DNA of 64,000 bases from JAIVJZ01 sp036386515 (GTDB taxonomy: Bacteria > Acidobacteriota > Blastocatellia > Pyrinomonadales > Pyrinomonadaceae): the NCBI GenBank assembly GCA_036386515.1, contig DASVVO010000003.1:11670-75669 (forward strand). The letters run 5' to 3'. The position numbers and the translations under genes are program-made. Of the stretch, positions 25,741 to 37,771 are shown one piece after another. A model generated the notes under the pieces. It saw only the letters and a list, made by a program, of their open reading frames with translations. It had not been told where the DNA came from and did no database searches. Positions within the stretch are counted from its first letter, which is position 1, and the number at the start of each line of letters is the position of its first letter.

Positions 25741-28638
25741 TCACAACATCTCTTCGGAGCGCACCGGCTCGCGCAGGATGCTCTCGGCCGCTTCATACGC
25801 AACGCGCGCCGCCTCCTCGTGCGACTCGCGCAAGTTGCCGATCTGCATGAGCGATTCGCCCGTGCGCGAAAGCAGACGAAACAGGTCGCCCTCTTCGGCG
25901 CGCGTCTGCCGCACGAGTTCCTCCCACTTCATCCCCTTCGCCCAGCGCATCACGGCGGCGGCGGCCGAGAAATTCATCTCCGGCGCGGGGTCTAACCCTT
26001 GCTTCCATTCCGCGCTCGCCACCTCGTAGGCGATGCGCTCAAACTCGGAGAGCGTGGAGACGAGCGCGTCGTCGAGTTGCAACTCGCCGTAGTCGCGTTC
26101 GGCGTCCGCCGCGAGCGCGGCCATGAGACCGGCGGCGCGCGCCGCGTCGAGCGACGAGAAGAGGTTGCGCTCGATCGCCTCGCCGACCAGAAGCGGGCGG
26201 TCGAGTCTCAAGTCCGCGAGCCAACGCCCGCGCTCCGTGACGCGCTCGGCGGCGAAATCGAGATAGCCGAAATGTTCGAGCACGCGCGCCCGCCGCTCGA
26301 ACGGCTGCCACACTTCCGCGCGCAACACTTCGATGCGCCGCTCCGCGCGCTCGGCTGCCTCCGCATCGGGCAAGGCCGCCCACAGAGCCTCTTCGGCGCG
26401 CCGCCGCGCTTCGCCTTCGTCAAACTCCGCGCCCGCCGCCGCCGTCGCCGTCGCTGTAGACGCGACGAGCGAAGTCGTCAGCCCGTCCATCAAAACGTTG
26501 ATCACCTCGACGGCCTCGTGCGTTCCGGCGCGCGCGTCGCGCAGGCGCGGCTCCTCGATGAGCGTCACGCGCCCCGCGTGGACATCGGCGAAGGCCGCAT
26601 CGCGCGCGTTCTCCGTCAGCGGGTAAACTTCCGCGTAGACGCGCCCGACGCGCGCCAGATCGAGCGACGCGCGCCGCCCGTCTTCGCGCACGCCAACGAA
26701 ACTTCCTTCGCGCCGCTCCGTCACGAAGACCAGGCGGCGACTGCTGCGCCCGATGCCGACGACGCGACCCGGCACCACGGCTTCCAACAGCCAGTTCATA
26801 AAAACTTCCGTGCGCGTTTGCGGTGCGCCACCGAGCAACTTGTCGCGCGCGCTCGCCAAACGCTCCAACCCGCGCGCCGCGTCAATCGAAAATTGGCCGT
26901 AGCCCGCCTCCCGCAGTTTCCGCGCGATGCGCCCCTCGGCCTCGGCGCGTTCCGCCTCCAGGCGCGCGACGCGTTCGACCGTCTCGCGGTGCGCGAAACT
27001 GCGCGCGGCGATCTCGCGCACCTGCGCGAAGTTGCCGTAGGCGTCGAGCAGGTTGAGGAGCGTCGTGTAGGTGGCGCGAAATTGACTTTCGAGCGGGTCG
27101 GGCGATGCGCCGAGCAGCGCGGCCATCTTCTGCGGGTCTTGGTGCGTGCCGGGAGCGGCGACGATGAAGCCGACGCGGTCGCGGCCTCGCCGCCCCGCGC
27201 GCCCCGTCATCTGTTGAAACTCGGAGGCGGTCAGCGTGCGCCAGCCCTGACCGCGCCGCACGTCTATGTTCGAGAGCACGACCGTGCGCGCAGGGAAGTC
27301 CACGCCCGCCGCCACGGTCGCCGTCGCGAAGATCGCATCGAGCAGCCCCGCGCTCATCAGTTTTTCGATCAGGAGTTTCCACGCGGGCAGGTGCCCCGCG
27401 TGATGCGAAGCGACGCCGCCGCGCAGCACCGCTTCCCAGTGGCGGTGCTTGCGTATCTCGGCGTGCTCCGCCAGAAAGTCGCGCATGACGACGCGCCGCG
27501 CCTCGCGCCGCGCCGTGTCCGCGTCGCGCCGCCCGAGCGCGGCTTCGGCGGCCGCCTCGTCGCAGCGGCGGCGCGTCGGCAAAAAGACGATCGACGGCAA
27601 CAGGTCGTAGGAAGCGAGCGCGGACAGCAGCGACGCGGGCGGCATCTCCGGCATGTGCATGCGCGCGCCGCGCGGCGGTTCACGACGCGCCCCTCCGCGA
27701 TACGACGAATGACGCGGCGCGCTTGAGCGTTCGAGGAAATTAGCGATCTCGTGGTTGAAGTGCCCGGCCTCGTCAAAGAGCGGGGCGAGTTGCCCGTCGG
27801 GGTAGAGGAAGGCCGCGCGCAGCGGCACGGGGCGCGCGCCCGGACGCGTGACGACGCCGCAACGCACGCCGCGCACCTCCGCCACCCAGGCCGCGAACTC
27901 CTCCGCTTTTCCCACCGTCGCCGAGAGCAACAGGAGGCGCACGCGCGGCGGCGTCAGGATGATCGCCTCCTCCCAGACGTGCCCGCGATCCTCGTCGGCG
28001 AGGTAGTGCGCCTCGTCCATGATGACGAGGTCGGTGCGAAGTTCCTGCCCCTCGCGCAGCGCGTCGAAGAGTTGGTTGCGATAAACTTCGGTCGTGCCGA
28101 CGATGAGCGGGGCGTCGGCGCGCTCCTTGCGGTCGCCCGTCAGGATGCCGACCTTGTCCGCGCCGAACGCTTCGGCGAACTCCTGATACTTCGAGTTGGT
28201 GAGAGCCTTCAGCGGACTCGTGTACCAGGCGCGCTTGCCCTCTGCGAGCAGACGCCTGATCTCCTCGCGCGCGATCCACGTTTTGCCGCTGCCGGTCGGC
28301 GCGGTGACGAGCACGTCTTCGTGTTCGAGCGCGGCGAAGGCTTCGAGTTGAAACGGGTCGGGCTTGAACTCCGTGCGCGCGGGCGCGCCGATGCCTTCGA
28401 GCAGACGCCGGACGGGGCGCGAACGCGCCGACGAACGCGCCACGCGCTCCGTCTCCTCAATCTGCGCCGCGCCCGCCGCGCCGGTCGCACGGCGCGAGGC
28501 ATCATCCCGGCCGCGCGGTCTGCCGCCGCCGCCGCCGCCATCGCGTGGCGGGCGTCCGCCGCCGCCGCCGCGTTTCCCGCCCGCGTTATCGCGCCGACGC
28601 CCGCCGCCGCGCCCTCCCCCGTCTCTCGTCCGTGGCAT
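25741..28638 (-). CDS. Ski2-type DEAH-box helicase with an RGG/glycine-rich N-terminus
   Basis: 965 residues. Residues 1-55 are almost only Gly, Arg, Pro and Asp (GGGRGGGRRRD, KRGGGGGRPPRDGGGG), an RGG-type RNA-binding tail. The helicase core follows: APTGSGKTW (I), SPLKALTNSKY (Ia), VGTTEVYRNQ, MDEAHYLADEDRG (II), LLSATVGKAEEF (III), FLPTRRRC (IV), FATATVAAGVDFPA (V) and QQMTGRAGRRGRDRVG (VI). The long C-terminal part resembles the winged-helix and helical-bundle region of Mtr4/Ski2/Dob1 proteins. In bacteria such enzymes are thought to act on RNA; direct function here is inferred. The N-terminal tail is unusual for the bacterial family. Confidence 0.9.
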   Translation of the reverse strand: MPRTRDGGGRGGGRRRDNAGGKRGGGGGRPPRDGGGGGGRPRGRDDASRRATGAAGAAQIEETERVARSSARSRPVRRLLEGIGAPARTEFKPDPFQLEAFAALEHEDVLVTAPTGSGKTWIAREEIRRLLAEGKRAWYTSPLKALTNSKYQEFAEAFGADKVGILTGDRKERADAPLIVGTTEVYRNQLFDALREGQELRTDLVIMDEAHYLADEDRGHVWEEAIILTPPRVRLLLLSATVGKAEEFAAWVAEVRGVRCGVVTRPGARPVPLRAAFLYPDGQLAPLFDEAGHFNHEIANFLERSSAPRHSSYRGGARREPPRGARMHMPEMPPASLLSALASYDLLPSIVFLPTRRRCDEAAAEAALGRRDADTARREARRVVMRDFLAEHAEIRKHRHWEAVLRGGVASHHAGHLPAWKLLIEKLMSAGLLDAIFATATVAAGVDFPARTVVLSNIDVRRGQGWRTLTASEFQQMTGRAGRRGRDRVGFIVAAPGTHQDPQKMAALLGASPDPLESQFRATYTTLLNLLDAYGNFAQVREIAARSFAHRETVERVARLEAERAEAEGRIARKLREAGYGQFSIDAARGLERLASARDKLLGGAPQTRTEVFMNWLLEAVVPGRVVGIGRSSRRLVFVTERREGSFVGVREDGRRASLDLARVGRVYAEVYPLTENARDAAFADVHAGRVTLIEEPRLRDARAGTHEAVEVINVLMDGLTTSLVASTATATAAAGAEFDEGEARRRAEEALWAALPDAEAAERAERRIEVLRAEVWQPFERRARVLEHFGYLDFAAERVTERGRWLADLRLDRPLLVGEAIERNLFSSLDAARAAGLMAALAADAERDYGELQLDDALVSTLSEFERIAYEVASAEWKQGLDPAPEMNFSAAAAVMRWAKGMKWEELVRQTRAEEGDLFRLLSRTGESLMQIGNLRESHEEAARVAYEAAESILREPVRSEEML

Positions 28639-28833
28639 GACCGGGGATTGTACCGCACGCCCTTTGTGAAATGCTTGCGGGTGGTGTTAAGTTTTTATGC
28701 CCCCGAAATTGAGGTTAAGATTTTTGCGCGCCGAAAAGTTCGCAACGTTCGGGGCGGCTCAGGCGTCTAATGAATCGCAGGTTTCCGCGTGCGCGGCCGC
28801 AAAACAACCCCGCGCCGCACGGCGTTTAAAACT

Positions 28834-29940
28834 ATGGCTGAGATTTTTCACACCCACGAGAGACTGAATCAGGACACGCGCACGCCCTGGATGCTGCGCA
28901 CCATCGGCGCGTCGCTCGTCGCCCACGCGCTGTTTCTGGCCTCCGTCGTCTACGTGCCGGCCGTGCGCGATGCGTTCCGCCTGGCGAGCACGCTCTCCGG
29001 CCTCAGTTTCGTGGATGAAGACTACGCGCAGACCGCCGTCGGCGACCGCGCCGACGTGATGCTCAATTTCGCCGACAACAAACTTTATTATCCGCCCGGC
29101 TATTTCTCTCAGACCGCGCTGCCCTCGCCCGACGCGCCGCAACTCGTCGAAGAGTTCAGGCCGCAACCCGTGCCGACGCCGAAGCCCGTCAAAGTAAAAC
29201 CGACGCCGACGCCCGAAGCCTCGCCTTCGCCCGACGGCGCGGCGGCGGGTGACGAAACGGCGGCTCAGACTGAAGGTGACAAGGCCGGCGGCGGCACGCC
29301 CGGAGCCTCGCCTTCGCCCGCCGCGACGCCGCAGACGGCCGAAGAGGCCGCGCGTCTCCAGGCGGAGGCCGAGCGCAGGAAGTTTCCGTCGGACATCAAT
29401 CTGAGACCGTTCACCGACCTGTTGAAGCAGGGCAAGCAGATGAAGGATGCGGGCGAGATCGATCTCTCCGCCACTTTGGAGATGGAGTTTGAGGCCGACC
29501 GGGAGCCAGACGGGGGTTTGACCAACCTGAAGGTGAAGGACGGGTCGGCCAGCAACCCGAAAGTGCGGGAGTTGGCGAAACAGTTCGTCGCCGCCATCAG
29601 CGCGAGCAAATTGCTCGCCGGTCTGGAAGGCGCGCGCCACCTCAAGATGAAGATCAAGGTGAATGATAAAGACATCTCCGTGCATCTCTCGACCGAGATG
29701 GCGAGCGCGGAAAGCGCGTCCATCTCGTCGGAACTCTACGGCCTCCTGCTGCGGCAGGGCATGAAGGCCAAAGCGGGCAAAGACGAAGAGGCCATCTACA
29801 AGAGCGTGCGCATCGCCTCGGAGGCCAAATACATCGTCGTGAACTTCGAGATGCCGAGCAAGGCGGCGGGCGACCTGCTCTCCAAGTTGATCAAGAAGGG
29901 CGAGGCCGCCGCGCCGACGGCGACGCCCCCGCCGAGTTAG
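28834..29940 (+). CDS. TonB-like single-TM envelope protein with Pro-rich linker
   Basis: 368 residues. It has the TonB/TolA plan: a short cytoplasmic end, one TM helix (TIGASLVAHALFLASVVYVP), then a periplasmic rod with repeated PTP (VPTPKPVKVKPTPTPEASPS) and Ala/Glu-rich pieces. The C-terminal 150 residues are a globular domain (SATLEMEFEADREPDGGL through YIVVNFEMPSKAAGDLLSKL). That domain is not the standard TonB-C fold, and its last part resembles the next gene's product. ATG 28834 is preferred over GTG 28789 from the TM position. It is divergent from the helicase. Confidence 0.75.
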   Translation: MAEIFHTHERLNQDTRTPWMLRTIGASLVAHALFLASVVYVPAVRDAFRLASTLSGLSFVDEDYAQTAVGDRADVMLNFADNKLYYPPGYFSQTALPSPDAPQLVEEFRPQPVPTPKPVKVKPTPTPEASPSPDGAAAGDETAAQTEGDKAGGGTPGASPSPAATPQTAEEAARLQAEAERRKFPSDINLRPFTDLLKQGKQMKDAGEIDLSATLEMEFEADREPDGGLTNLKVKDGSASNPKVRELAKQFVAAISASKLLAGLEGARHLKMKIKVNDKDISVHLSTEMASAESASISSELYGLLLRQGMKAKAGKDEEAIYKSVRIASEAKYIVVNFEMPSKAAGDLLSKLIKKGEAAAPTATPPPS

Positions 29941-29992
29941 AACCGCCACTGCTGGAGCGGGTGTGCTCCCGCTGTGTTAAAATCCCGAACCT

Positions 29993-30658
29993 ATGAGCGT
30001 TAAAGTTCAACGCCAGAAACACCAGCGACCCACGGCGACCGCCAAACGGCGGCAGGCGTTGCTCGTGCGCGCCGTCGTCGGCTCGCTCGTGCTCTGCGCC
30101 GCGTTCGGCGCGCCGACGGCGACGCAGGCGGCGACGCCGCCATCCGGTCACGGCGTTGCGCAACAGGAGGCGTCCGCGTGCGTCGAGCAGGCGTTCGAGG
30201 AGTTCCGGCGCGGGTTGAGGGATATTCGCAAAGAAATCGCCGCCGACAAGCCCGATCTCGAAAAGTTAAATTTAACTTTTAATCAATACGGACAGACGAA
30301 CGTAATCGTCAACGCGGGCGACGCGCGCTGGAACGAGCCGGTCGAAAAGTTTGTCAGGTTGCTGTCCGGCAGCGGCGCGTTCGGCGACTCGCTCCTGAGC
30401 GTCAGTCTCAAAATCGACGGGCAAAAGTTCTCCGCGAAAGTGGTTGCGACGTTCGATGCGGAACCGAGCGTTGCGTCGGTAATTCAAAACCTAGAGACTT
30501 TACGAAGTCTCGCGCGCGCCCTCGCCCGCGATGACAACGAGGCCGTGGCTTTGAACAGCATGACTCTGTCTGCCAATGGCAAACAGTTAATCATGCAACT
30601 TGAAATGTCGCGCGAACAGGCAGGCAATCTCCTGCGCAAACACACTTCCCTTCCCTGA
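29993..30658 (+). CDS. exported protein related to the C-terminal domain of the preceding TonB-like protein
   Basis: 221 residues with a basic start and hydrophobic export signal (VVGSLVLCAAFGAPTATQAA). The mature part parallels the upstream protein's end: a strand pair about LNLTFNQYGQTNVIVNAGDA, a helix pair, LLSVSLKIDGQKFSAKVVA, a long helix, and KQLIMQLEMSREQAGNLLRK beside the neighbour's YIVVNFEMPSKAAGDLLSKL. This suggests a shared domain from duplication. It is 52 nt downstream and likely co-transcribed. Function unknown. Confidence 0.75.
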   Translation: MSVKVQRQKHQRPTATAKRRQALLVRAVVGSLVLCAAFGAPTATQAATPPSGHGVAQQEASACVEQAFEEFRRGLRDIRKEIAADKPDLEKLNLTFNQYGQTNVIVNAGDARWNEPVEKFVRLLSGSGAFGDSLLSVSLKIDGQKFSAKVVATFDAEPSVASVIQNLETLRSLARALARDDNEAVALNSMTLSANGKQLIMQLEMSREQAGNLLRKHTSLP

Positions 30659-30715
30659 AACACACCCGGCGCAAGCTGCCCCGCCCCTCGGCCCCGGAGG
30701 TAAAAAGCGGCTCGC

Positions 30716-30744
30716 TTGCTCCATTCCACCCGCTCACTTACAAT
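30716..30744 (+). promoter_or_regulatory. putative secA promoter
   Basis: TTGCTC (30716-30721), a 17-nt spacer and TACAAT (30739-30744), about 85 nt upstream of the secA start. Confidence 0.5.
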
Positions 30745-30829
30745 CGCATGTTGCGCTCTGTTGCGCTAAACGTGTTCCGTGCGGCCTGTGAGGCGTGCCG
30801 CTTGTCCCGTTTTTCAGTGAAGGTGAATT

Positions 30830-33601
<2,772 letters not shown>

Positions 33602-33615
33602 AAAACGCCGCGACA

Positions 33616-33654
33616 TCGAGAGGGGCGCGCTCGCTCGGTCGCCCCTCTCTTTTA
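33616..33654 (+). terminator. intrinsic terminator after secA
   Basis: A 10-bp stem (33618-33627 with 33640-33649) followed by TTTT. Confidence 0.8.
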
Positions 33655-33664
33655 GAATACTGAA

Positions 33665-34519
33665 ATGCGTCTTACCGGAAGCAACCTCGCAAGGTCTTTC
33701 GCCCTTTCATTCATCGCCTGTGCGTGCCTGCCCGGCGCGGGCGCGCACGCCAACCTTTTCGCACAGGAAGCACAACCGGCGCGGGCGGCGAGGATCGTAC
33801 GCACGCCCGAGGGAGCGCGCGGAATCGAGTTATACGAGCGAGGCGACTTCACCGAGGCCGTCAAGCTGCTCAAACAAGCCACGGATAACCGCCGCGACGA
33901 TGCGACCTCGTGGCACTTTCTCGCACTGGCTTACCAAAAACTCGACAAGGGAAAGGACGCGCGCAAGGCCATCGAGAACGCCATCTTTTTACGCCTGCTG
34001 CAACTCTCGCCCGCGGCGATGGGGATTAAATATAAGCCGTGGGACGAGTTGAGCCGGGAGGAGCGGGAGGCGCGTCGGCGCGAGATGGCCGGATATTACA
34101 AGGAGGCCGTAGCCAGCGTGGAGGTCTATCTCCAACTCAAACCCAGGGCGGAGGCTTTCTGGCGTCAGCAGTATGAAGGCTTGAGCGTTCACGTGCGGCA
34201 CAACGAGCAGCCGGATGCCGGGAAAGAAGCCTTTCAAAGTAATGACGAAGGACTCTCCAAGGTTCAAGTGCTCTACAAGCCGCCGCCGGAATATACGGAG
34301 ACGGCGCGCCGGAACCGGATCAAGGGGTCGGTCGTCTTGCGCGGGCTGTGCTCTTCAGACGGGACGGTGAAACACGTCATCGCGCTCACCATGCTGCCCG
34401 ACGGATTGACGGAAAGTGCGATCGAGGCGATGCGTCAAATCAAATTTACGCCCGCGACTAAAAACGGCCGCCCCGTCTCGCAATGGGTGTCGATCGAATA
34501 TCACTTCAACTTTTATTAG
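33665..34519 (+). CDS. secreted TPR protein with C-terminal TonB-C domain
   Basis: 284 residues. Signal peptide region: SFALSFIACACLPGAGAHA. Two TPR-like repeats (GIELYERGDFTEAVKLLKQA, WHFLALAYQKLDKGKDARKA) are followed by a helical linker. The last 85 residues are a TonB-C domain: YKPPPEYTETARRNRIKGSV, then TVKHVIALTMLPDGLTESAI and the closing MRQIKFTPATKNGRPVS. It has no TM helix or Pro rod, so it is not a classic energy transducer; stand-alone TonB-C proteins of this kind are frequent in Acidobacteria. Confidence 0.87.
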   Translation: MRLTGSNLARSFALSFIACACLPGAGAHANLFAQEAQPARAARIVRTPEGARGIELYERGDFTEAVKLLKQATDNRRDDATSWHFLALAYQKLDKGKDARKAIENAIFLRLLQLSPAAMGIKYKPWDELSREEREARRREMAGYYKEAVASVEVYLQLKPRAEAFWRQQYEGLSVHVRHNEQPDAGKEAFQSNDEGLSKVQVLYKPPPEYTETARRNRIKGSVVLRGLCSSDGTVKHVIALTMLPDGLTESAIEAMRQIKFTPATKNGRPVSQWVSIEYHFNFY

Positions 34520-34603
34520 GAGTCGGCCGCGCGCCGCCTCAAATTATCGGCTTCCGGCAGTTTCGCCTGTCGCTATCGGGTTTCGGATTCATTCAATCGA
34601 ATT

Positions 34604-35815
34604 GTGAGCGCAAACACCACTTCAACTAATCCGGTCGTGCGCGCCATTGCGGCGGGCACGGCTCCGCAGACGGCGCGTTTGATGGCGGCGCGCGGGCTGT
34701 TGCCGCTGGCCGAAGATGAACTGTTGGAAGTGTTGGTGACGCTGCGCGCGGACGAGAACCCGGAGATCGTCGCCGCCGCCGCCGAAACGCTCGAAGCGCA
34801 ATCCGCCGAGACGCTCGTCGCCGTCGCTTCCTCCAGCGGAACTTCGCCCGCCGTGCTCTCTTACCTGGCGGGTCGCACCGGCGCGCAGCCGGAAGTGCAT
34901 GAGGCCGTCACGCTCAATGCCGCCACGCCCGACGAGGCCATCGCCGAACTGGCCTCCGCCACCTCGAACGGCTCACTCCTCGAACTCATCTCCGTCAACC
35001 AGCAGCGTCTCATCCGCGCGCCCCGCATCATCGAGGCGTTGCTCTCGAATCCCGCGCGCACGAATGAGGCCGAGCGGCGCGCCCAGGAAACGAAACGCGA
35101 GTTTTTCGAGAAGGAGCGCGGCGCACAGCAGATCGCCGACGAGATGCGCGCCAGAGGCATGACGGCCGCCGCCGAGTTTGTCGAATCGGCCGAATCCATC
35201 GGCACCGCTTCGGGCTTAACCTACGACGACGCGTGGCTGCTCGCGCAACACATCGAGGTCTCCGATGCCGACATCGACGAATCGTGGCTGCCGCTCGAAA
35301 GGATGGAGGAGTTTTTCACGGAGAGCGAGGAACAGCGCGCCGCCAACCTCGAACGCATCATCGCCGAAACTCACGCCGAGGGCGGCGAAGTCGCGCCCGA
35401 ACGCATCTCGCTCATCCGCCGCGTGATGCTGATGAACGTCAAGGATCGCGTCAAGCTCGCCATGAAGGGCGACCGCGAGGCGCGCGGCATTCTCATCCGC
35501 GACTCCAACAAGGTGGTCGCCACCGCCGTCATACACAACCCGCGCATGACCGACAAGGAAGTGGAGAGCATCTCCGCCATGCGCACCGTCTCCGACGAAG
35601 TGCTGCGCCTCATCGCCCAGAATCGCGCGTGGGCGCGCAACTATCCCGTGATCCACAACCTCGCGCGCAACCCGCGCACGCCCATCGCCACCGCCATCAA
35701 CGTCTTGCTGCGACTCCAAACCAAAGACCTGCAAAACATCGCCCAGAATCGTAACGTCTCCGAGGCCGTCCGCCGCCAAGCCCAACGCCTCGCCCAAACC
35801 CGCAGCGGGCACTAA
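34604..35815 (+). CDS. HEAT-like repeat hypothetical protein
   Basis: 403 residues from GTG, with no clear Shine-Dalgarno sequence. The N-terminal half has degenerate helical repeats (LLEVLVTLRADENPEIVAAA, TSPAVLSYLAGRTGAQPEVH). The C-terminal half has regular approx. 37-residue units: VKLAMKGDREARGILIRDSN, then VVATAVIHNPRMTDKEVESI, then VLRLIAQNRAWARNYPVIHN and LQNIAQNRNVSEAVRRQAQR. It is cytoplasmic and probably a binding scaffold. I know similar unnamed proteins with NKVV-type repeats in deltaproteobacteria and Acidobacteria, with no known role. Confidence 0.78.
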   Translation: MSANTTSTNPVVRAIAAGTAPQTARLMAARGLLPLAEDELLEVLVTLRADENPEIVAAAAETLEAQSAETLVAVASSSGTSPAVLSYLAGRTGAQPEVHEAVTLNAATPDEAIAELASATSNGSLLELISVNQQRLIRAPRIIEALLSNPARTNEAERRAQETKREFFEKERGAQQIADEMRARGMTAAAEFVESAESIGTASGLTYDDAWLLAQHIEVSDADIDESWLPLERMEEFFTESEEQRAANLERIIAETHAEGGEVAPERISLIRRVMLMNVKDRVKLAMKGDREARGILIRDSNKVVATAVIHNPRMTDKEVESISAMRTVSDEVLRLIAQNRAWARNYPVIHNLARNPRTPIATAINVLLRLQTKDLQNIAQNRNVSEAVRRQAQRLAQTRSGH

Positions 35816-35821
35816 AAAACT

Positions 35822-35904
35822 GTGACGGGTGACAGGTGACGGGTGACAAGTTTAAGAACAAGGCTTTTGTTCTAACTTGTCACCCGTCACCTGTCACCTG
35901 TCAC
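35822..35904. repeat. heptamer-armed hairpin (GTGACRG unit)
   Basis: Arms 35822-35852 and 35874-35904 match at 30 of 31. Units are GTGACGG, GTGACAG, GTGACGG, GTGACAA. The loop is also mostly paired (AGAACAA with TTGTTCT), giving a nearly continuous stem. It sits between convergent stops 6 nt away on each side. Confidence 0.92.
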
Positions 35905-35909
35905 CGCTC

Positions 35910-36440
35910 TTAAAATATCTCCGAGCCTTTGCGTAGAACCGACCAGGCTACGTCGGCAAGGGTGTGGCTGGCCGCGCCCCACCAGAGACCGGCGAGCGCG
36001 GCGAGCGCGGCGGCGCGCCCCGTGCCTTCGAGCCTCGCGCCCGCCTCTATCGCCTGCCACGCGCGCACGAGTTCGCCGAAATCAGGCGGCTCGCTGGCAA
36101 CGAGAAACGCGCGCAGGTAGACGGCCACAACCGCGATCAGCGCGAGCATGAAGGCGAAATAGACGACGCGGATGAGCGTGCCGAAGATGATGCCGTGCGA
36201 CCAGCGCGAGCGGTGGCGGAACATCACTTTGTAAGGCCACCAGATAAAACGAAACACGCCCCAGCGCGTGTACTGCCGCGACTGGATGTCGAGGTCAGGC
36301 CCGAACATCAGCCCGCCGAACAGCATCGCGCCCGTCGCCACGCCCGCCAGCAGCAAGCTCCCCGTCACGCCCCACGCGGCGACGAAAGTCGGCACGGCGA
36401 GCAACAGAGTGATCGCGTCATGTGTTTTTCCAGAAGGCAT
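35910..36440 (-). CDS. DUF2227 putative metal-binding membrane protein
   Basis: 176 residues. The N-terminal SGKTHDAITLL, GPDLDIQSRQYTRWGVFRFI and then FRHRSRWSHGIIFGTLIR are the conserved His/Asp motifs of DUF2227, a small membrane family predicted to bind metal. About four TM helices. Function unknown. It is flanked on both sides by heptamer hairpins and so isolated transcriptionally. Confidence 0.85.
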   Translation of the reverse strand: MPSGKTHDAITLLLAVPTFVAAWGVTGSLLLAGVATGAMLFGGLMFGPDLDIQSRQYTRWGVFRFIWWPYKVMFRHRSRWSHGIIFGTLIRVVYFAFMLALIAVVAVYLRAFLVASEPPDFGELVRAWQAIEAGARLEGTGRAAALAALAGLWWGAASHTLADVAWSVLRKGSEIF

Positions 36441-36448
36441 AGAAGCAG

Positions 36449-36526
36449 AGATCAGAGGTCAGAGGTCAGAGGTCAGTAAAAGACAGAAGCTGCTTTGACT
36501 GGCCTCTGACCTCTAACCTCTGACCT
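36449..36526. repeat. heptamer-armed hairpin (AGGTCAG unit)
   Basis: Arms 36449-36477 and 36498-36526 match at 26 of 29. Units are AGATCAG, AGGTCAG, AGGTCAG, AGGTCAG. The loop is AAAAGACAGAAGCTGCTTTG. It lies 8 nt upstream of the DUF2227 start codon, so inside that gene's leader. Confidence 0.9.
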
Positions 36527-36625
36527 CTTACGTATAGCATGCGGGCGCGCGGCGACGCAAAAACACCCGTTTGCCAGTCGCGGTAAGGGCGCGCTACACT
36601 GTCGCGCCTCGTCGAGAGTTGGTCA

Positions 36626-37618
36626 ATGAGCAAACACGGAAAATTCCAGACGACTTTAGAATACGCCGTGACGCGCGCCCTGCTCGGCGGACTCGGGCTG
36701 TTGCCGCGCCCGGCGGCGGTCGCCACGGGTCGGGCGGCGGGGCGGCTCGCGCATCAGTTGGCGGGCGGCTTGCGTCGCACCGGCCGCATCAATCTCAAAC
36801 TCGCCTTCCCCGAAATGAGCGAGCGCGAGCGCGACGCGATGCTGCGCGCCTCGTTCGATAACCTGGGACGCTTGCTCGGCGAGTTCAGCCAGTTTCCGCG
36901 CGCCACCCCGGAGAGCCTGCGCAAGTTGGTCGAGTACGATCAGGTGGGCTTGCGTCACCTGCGCGAGGCGGAGGGCAAAGGGCGCGGCGTCATCTTCCTG
37001 ACGGCTCACCTCGGGGCTTGGGAATTTCTGAGTTTCGCCTGGTCTGCTTTGGAATACCCGATCAGTTTTCTCGTCCGCCCGATAGACAATCCGCGCGTCG
37101 AGGAGTTGATCGAGGGCATCCGCACGCGCTACGGCAACACGGCCATCAACAAAAAAATGGCCGCGCGCCAAGCCCTGCGCGTCCTGCGCGACGGCGGCAC
37201 GCTCGGCATTCTGGCCGACCTCAACACGCACCCCAACGAAGGCATCTTCGTCCCCTTCTTCGGCCAACTCGCCTGCACCACTTCCGGCGTCGCCACGCTG
37301 GCGCTGCGCACGGACGCGCTCGTCATTCCCACCTGCGCCGTCTGGGACGACAAGCGCGGCCGCTTCTTCTTCCACGGCGACCCGCCCGTCAAACTCGTCC
37401 GCACCGGCGACGACCGGCGCGACATCGAGACGAACACGGCAAATTTCGCCGCCGCCATCGAACGCATGATCCGCGCCTACCCGGAACAATGGCTCTGGAT
37501 TCACAAACGCTGGCGCACGCGCCCCCCCGGAGAATCGGATTTCTACAGCCGCCAGACACAATTCGACACAAAAGAATCACACTTGCCCGCTCCTAACGGC
37601 CGCAACAGCTTCTCCTGA
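36626..37618 (+). CDS. LpxL/HtrB-like lysophospholipid (lipid A) acyltransferase
   Basis: 330 residues. An N-terminal amphipathic or TM segment is followed by the acyltransferase core. The catalytic motif is TAHLGAWEF (HX4E). Further family patterns: SFLVRPIDNPRVEELIEGIR, RYGNTAINKKMAARQALRVL, GGTLGILADLNTH and GIFVPFFGQLACTTSG. The end has WLWIHKRWRTRP, typical of the family. It transfers a fatty acyl chain to lipid A precursors or another lysolipid at the inner membrane, implying a Gram-negative envelope. The acceptor is not evident from the neighbours. Confidence 0.9.
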   Translation: MSKHGKFQTTLEYAVTRALLGGLGLLPRPAAVATGRAAGRLAHQLAGGLRRTGRINLKLAFPEMSERERDAMLRASFDNLGRLLGEFSQFPRATPESLRKLVEYDQVGLRHLREAEGKGRGVIFLTAHLGAWEFLSFAWSALEYPISFLVRPIDNPRVEELIEGIRTRYGNTAINKKMAARQALRVLRDGGTLGILADLNTHPNEGIFVPFFGQLACTTSGVATLALRTDALVIPTCAVWDDKRGRFFFHGDPPVKLVRTGDDRRDIETNTANFAAAIERMIRAYPEQWLWIHKRWRTRPPGESDFYSRQTQFDTKESHLPAPNGRNSFS

Positions 37619-37735
37619 ACCCAATTTTCAAAACTTTTTTACTTTCCGTCCCAACTTTTCGGCCTTTACCATCAACATTTAGCCTAGGCCTACGAGTCTT
37701 GTCACGAAATTGTTACTTTTCTTTGCATTTTATGC

Positions 37736-37765
37736 TTGACATCTAACAAAGCTTTGGTGTAATTT
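37736..37765 (+). promoter_or_regulatory. strong-looking promoter with no gene after it
   Basis: TTGACA (37736-37741) followed by TGTAAT (37758-37763, 16-nt spacer) or TAATTT (37760-37765, 18-nt spacer). The surrounding 80 nt is markedly A+T-rich. No credible start codon follows within 300 nt. Confidence 0.5.
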
Positions 37766-37771
37766 CACACA

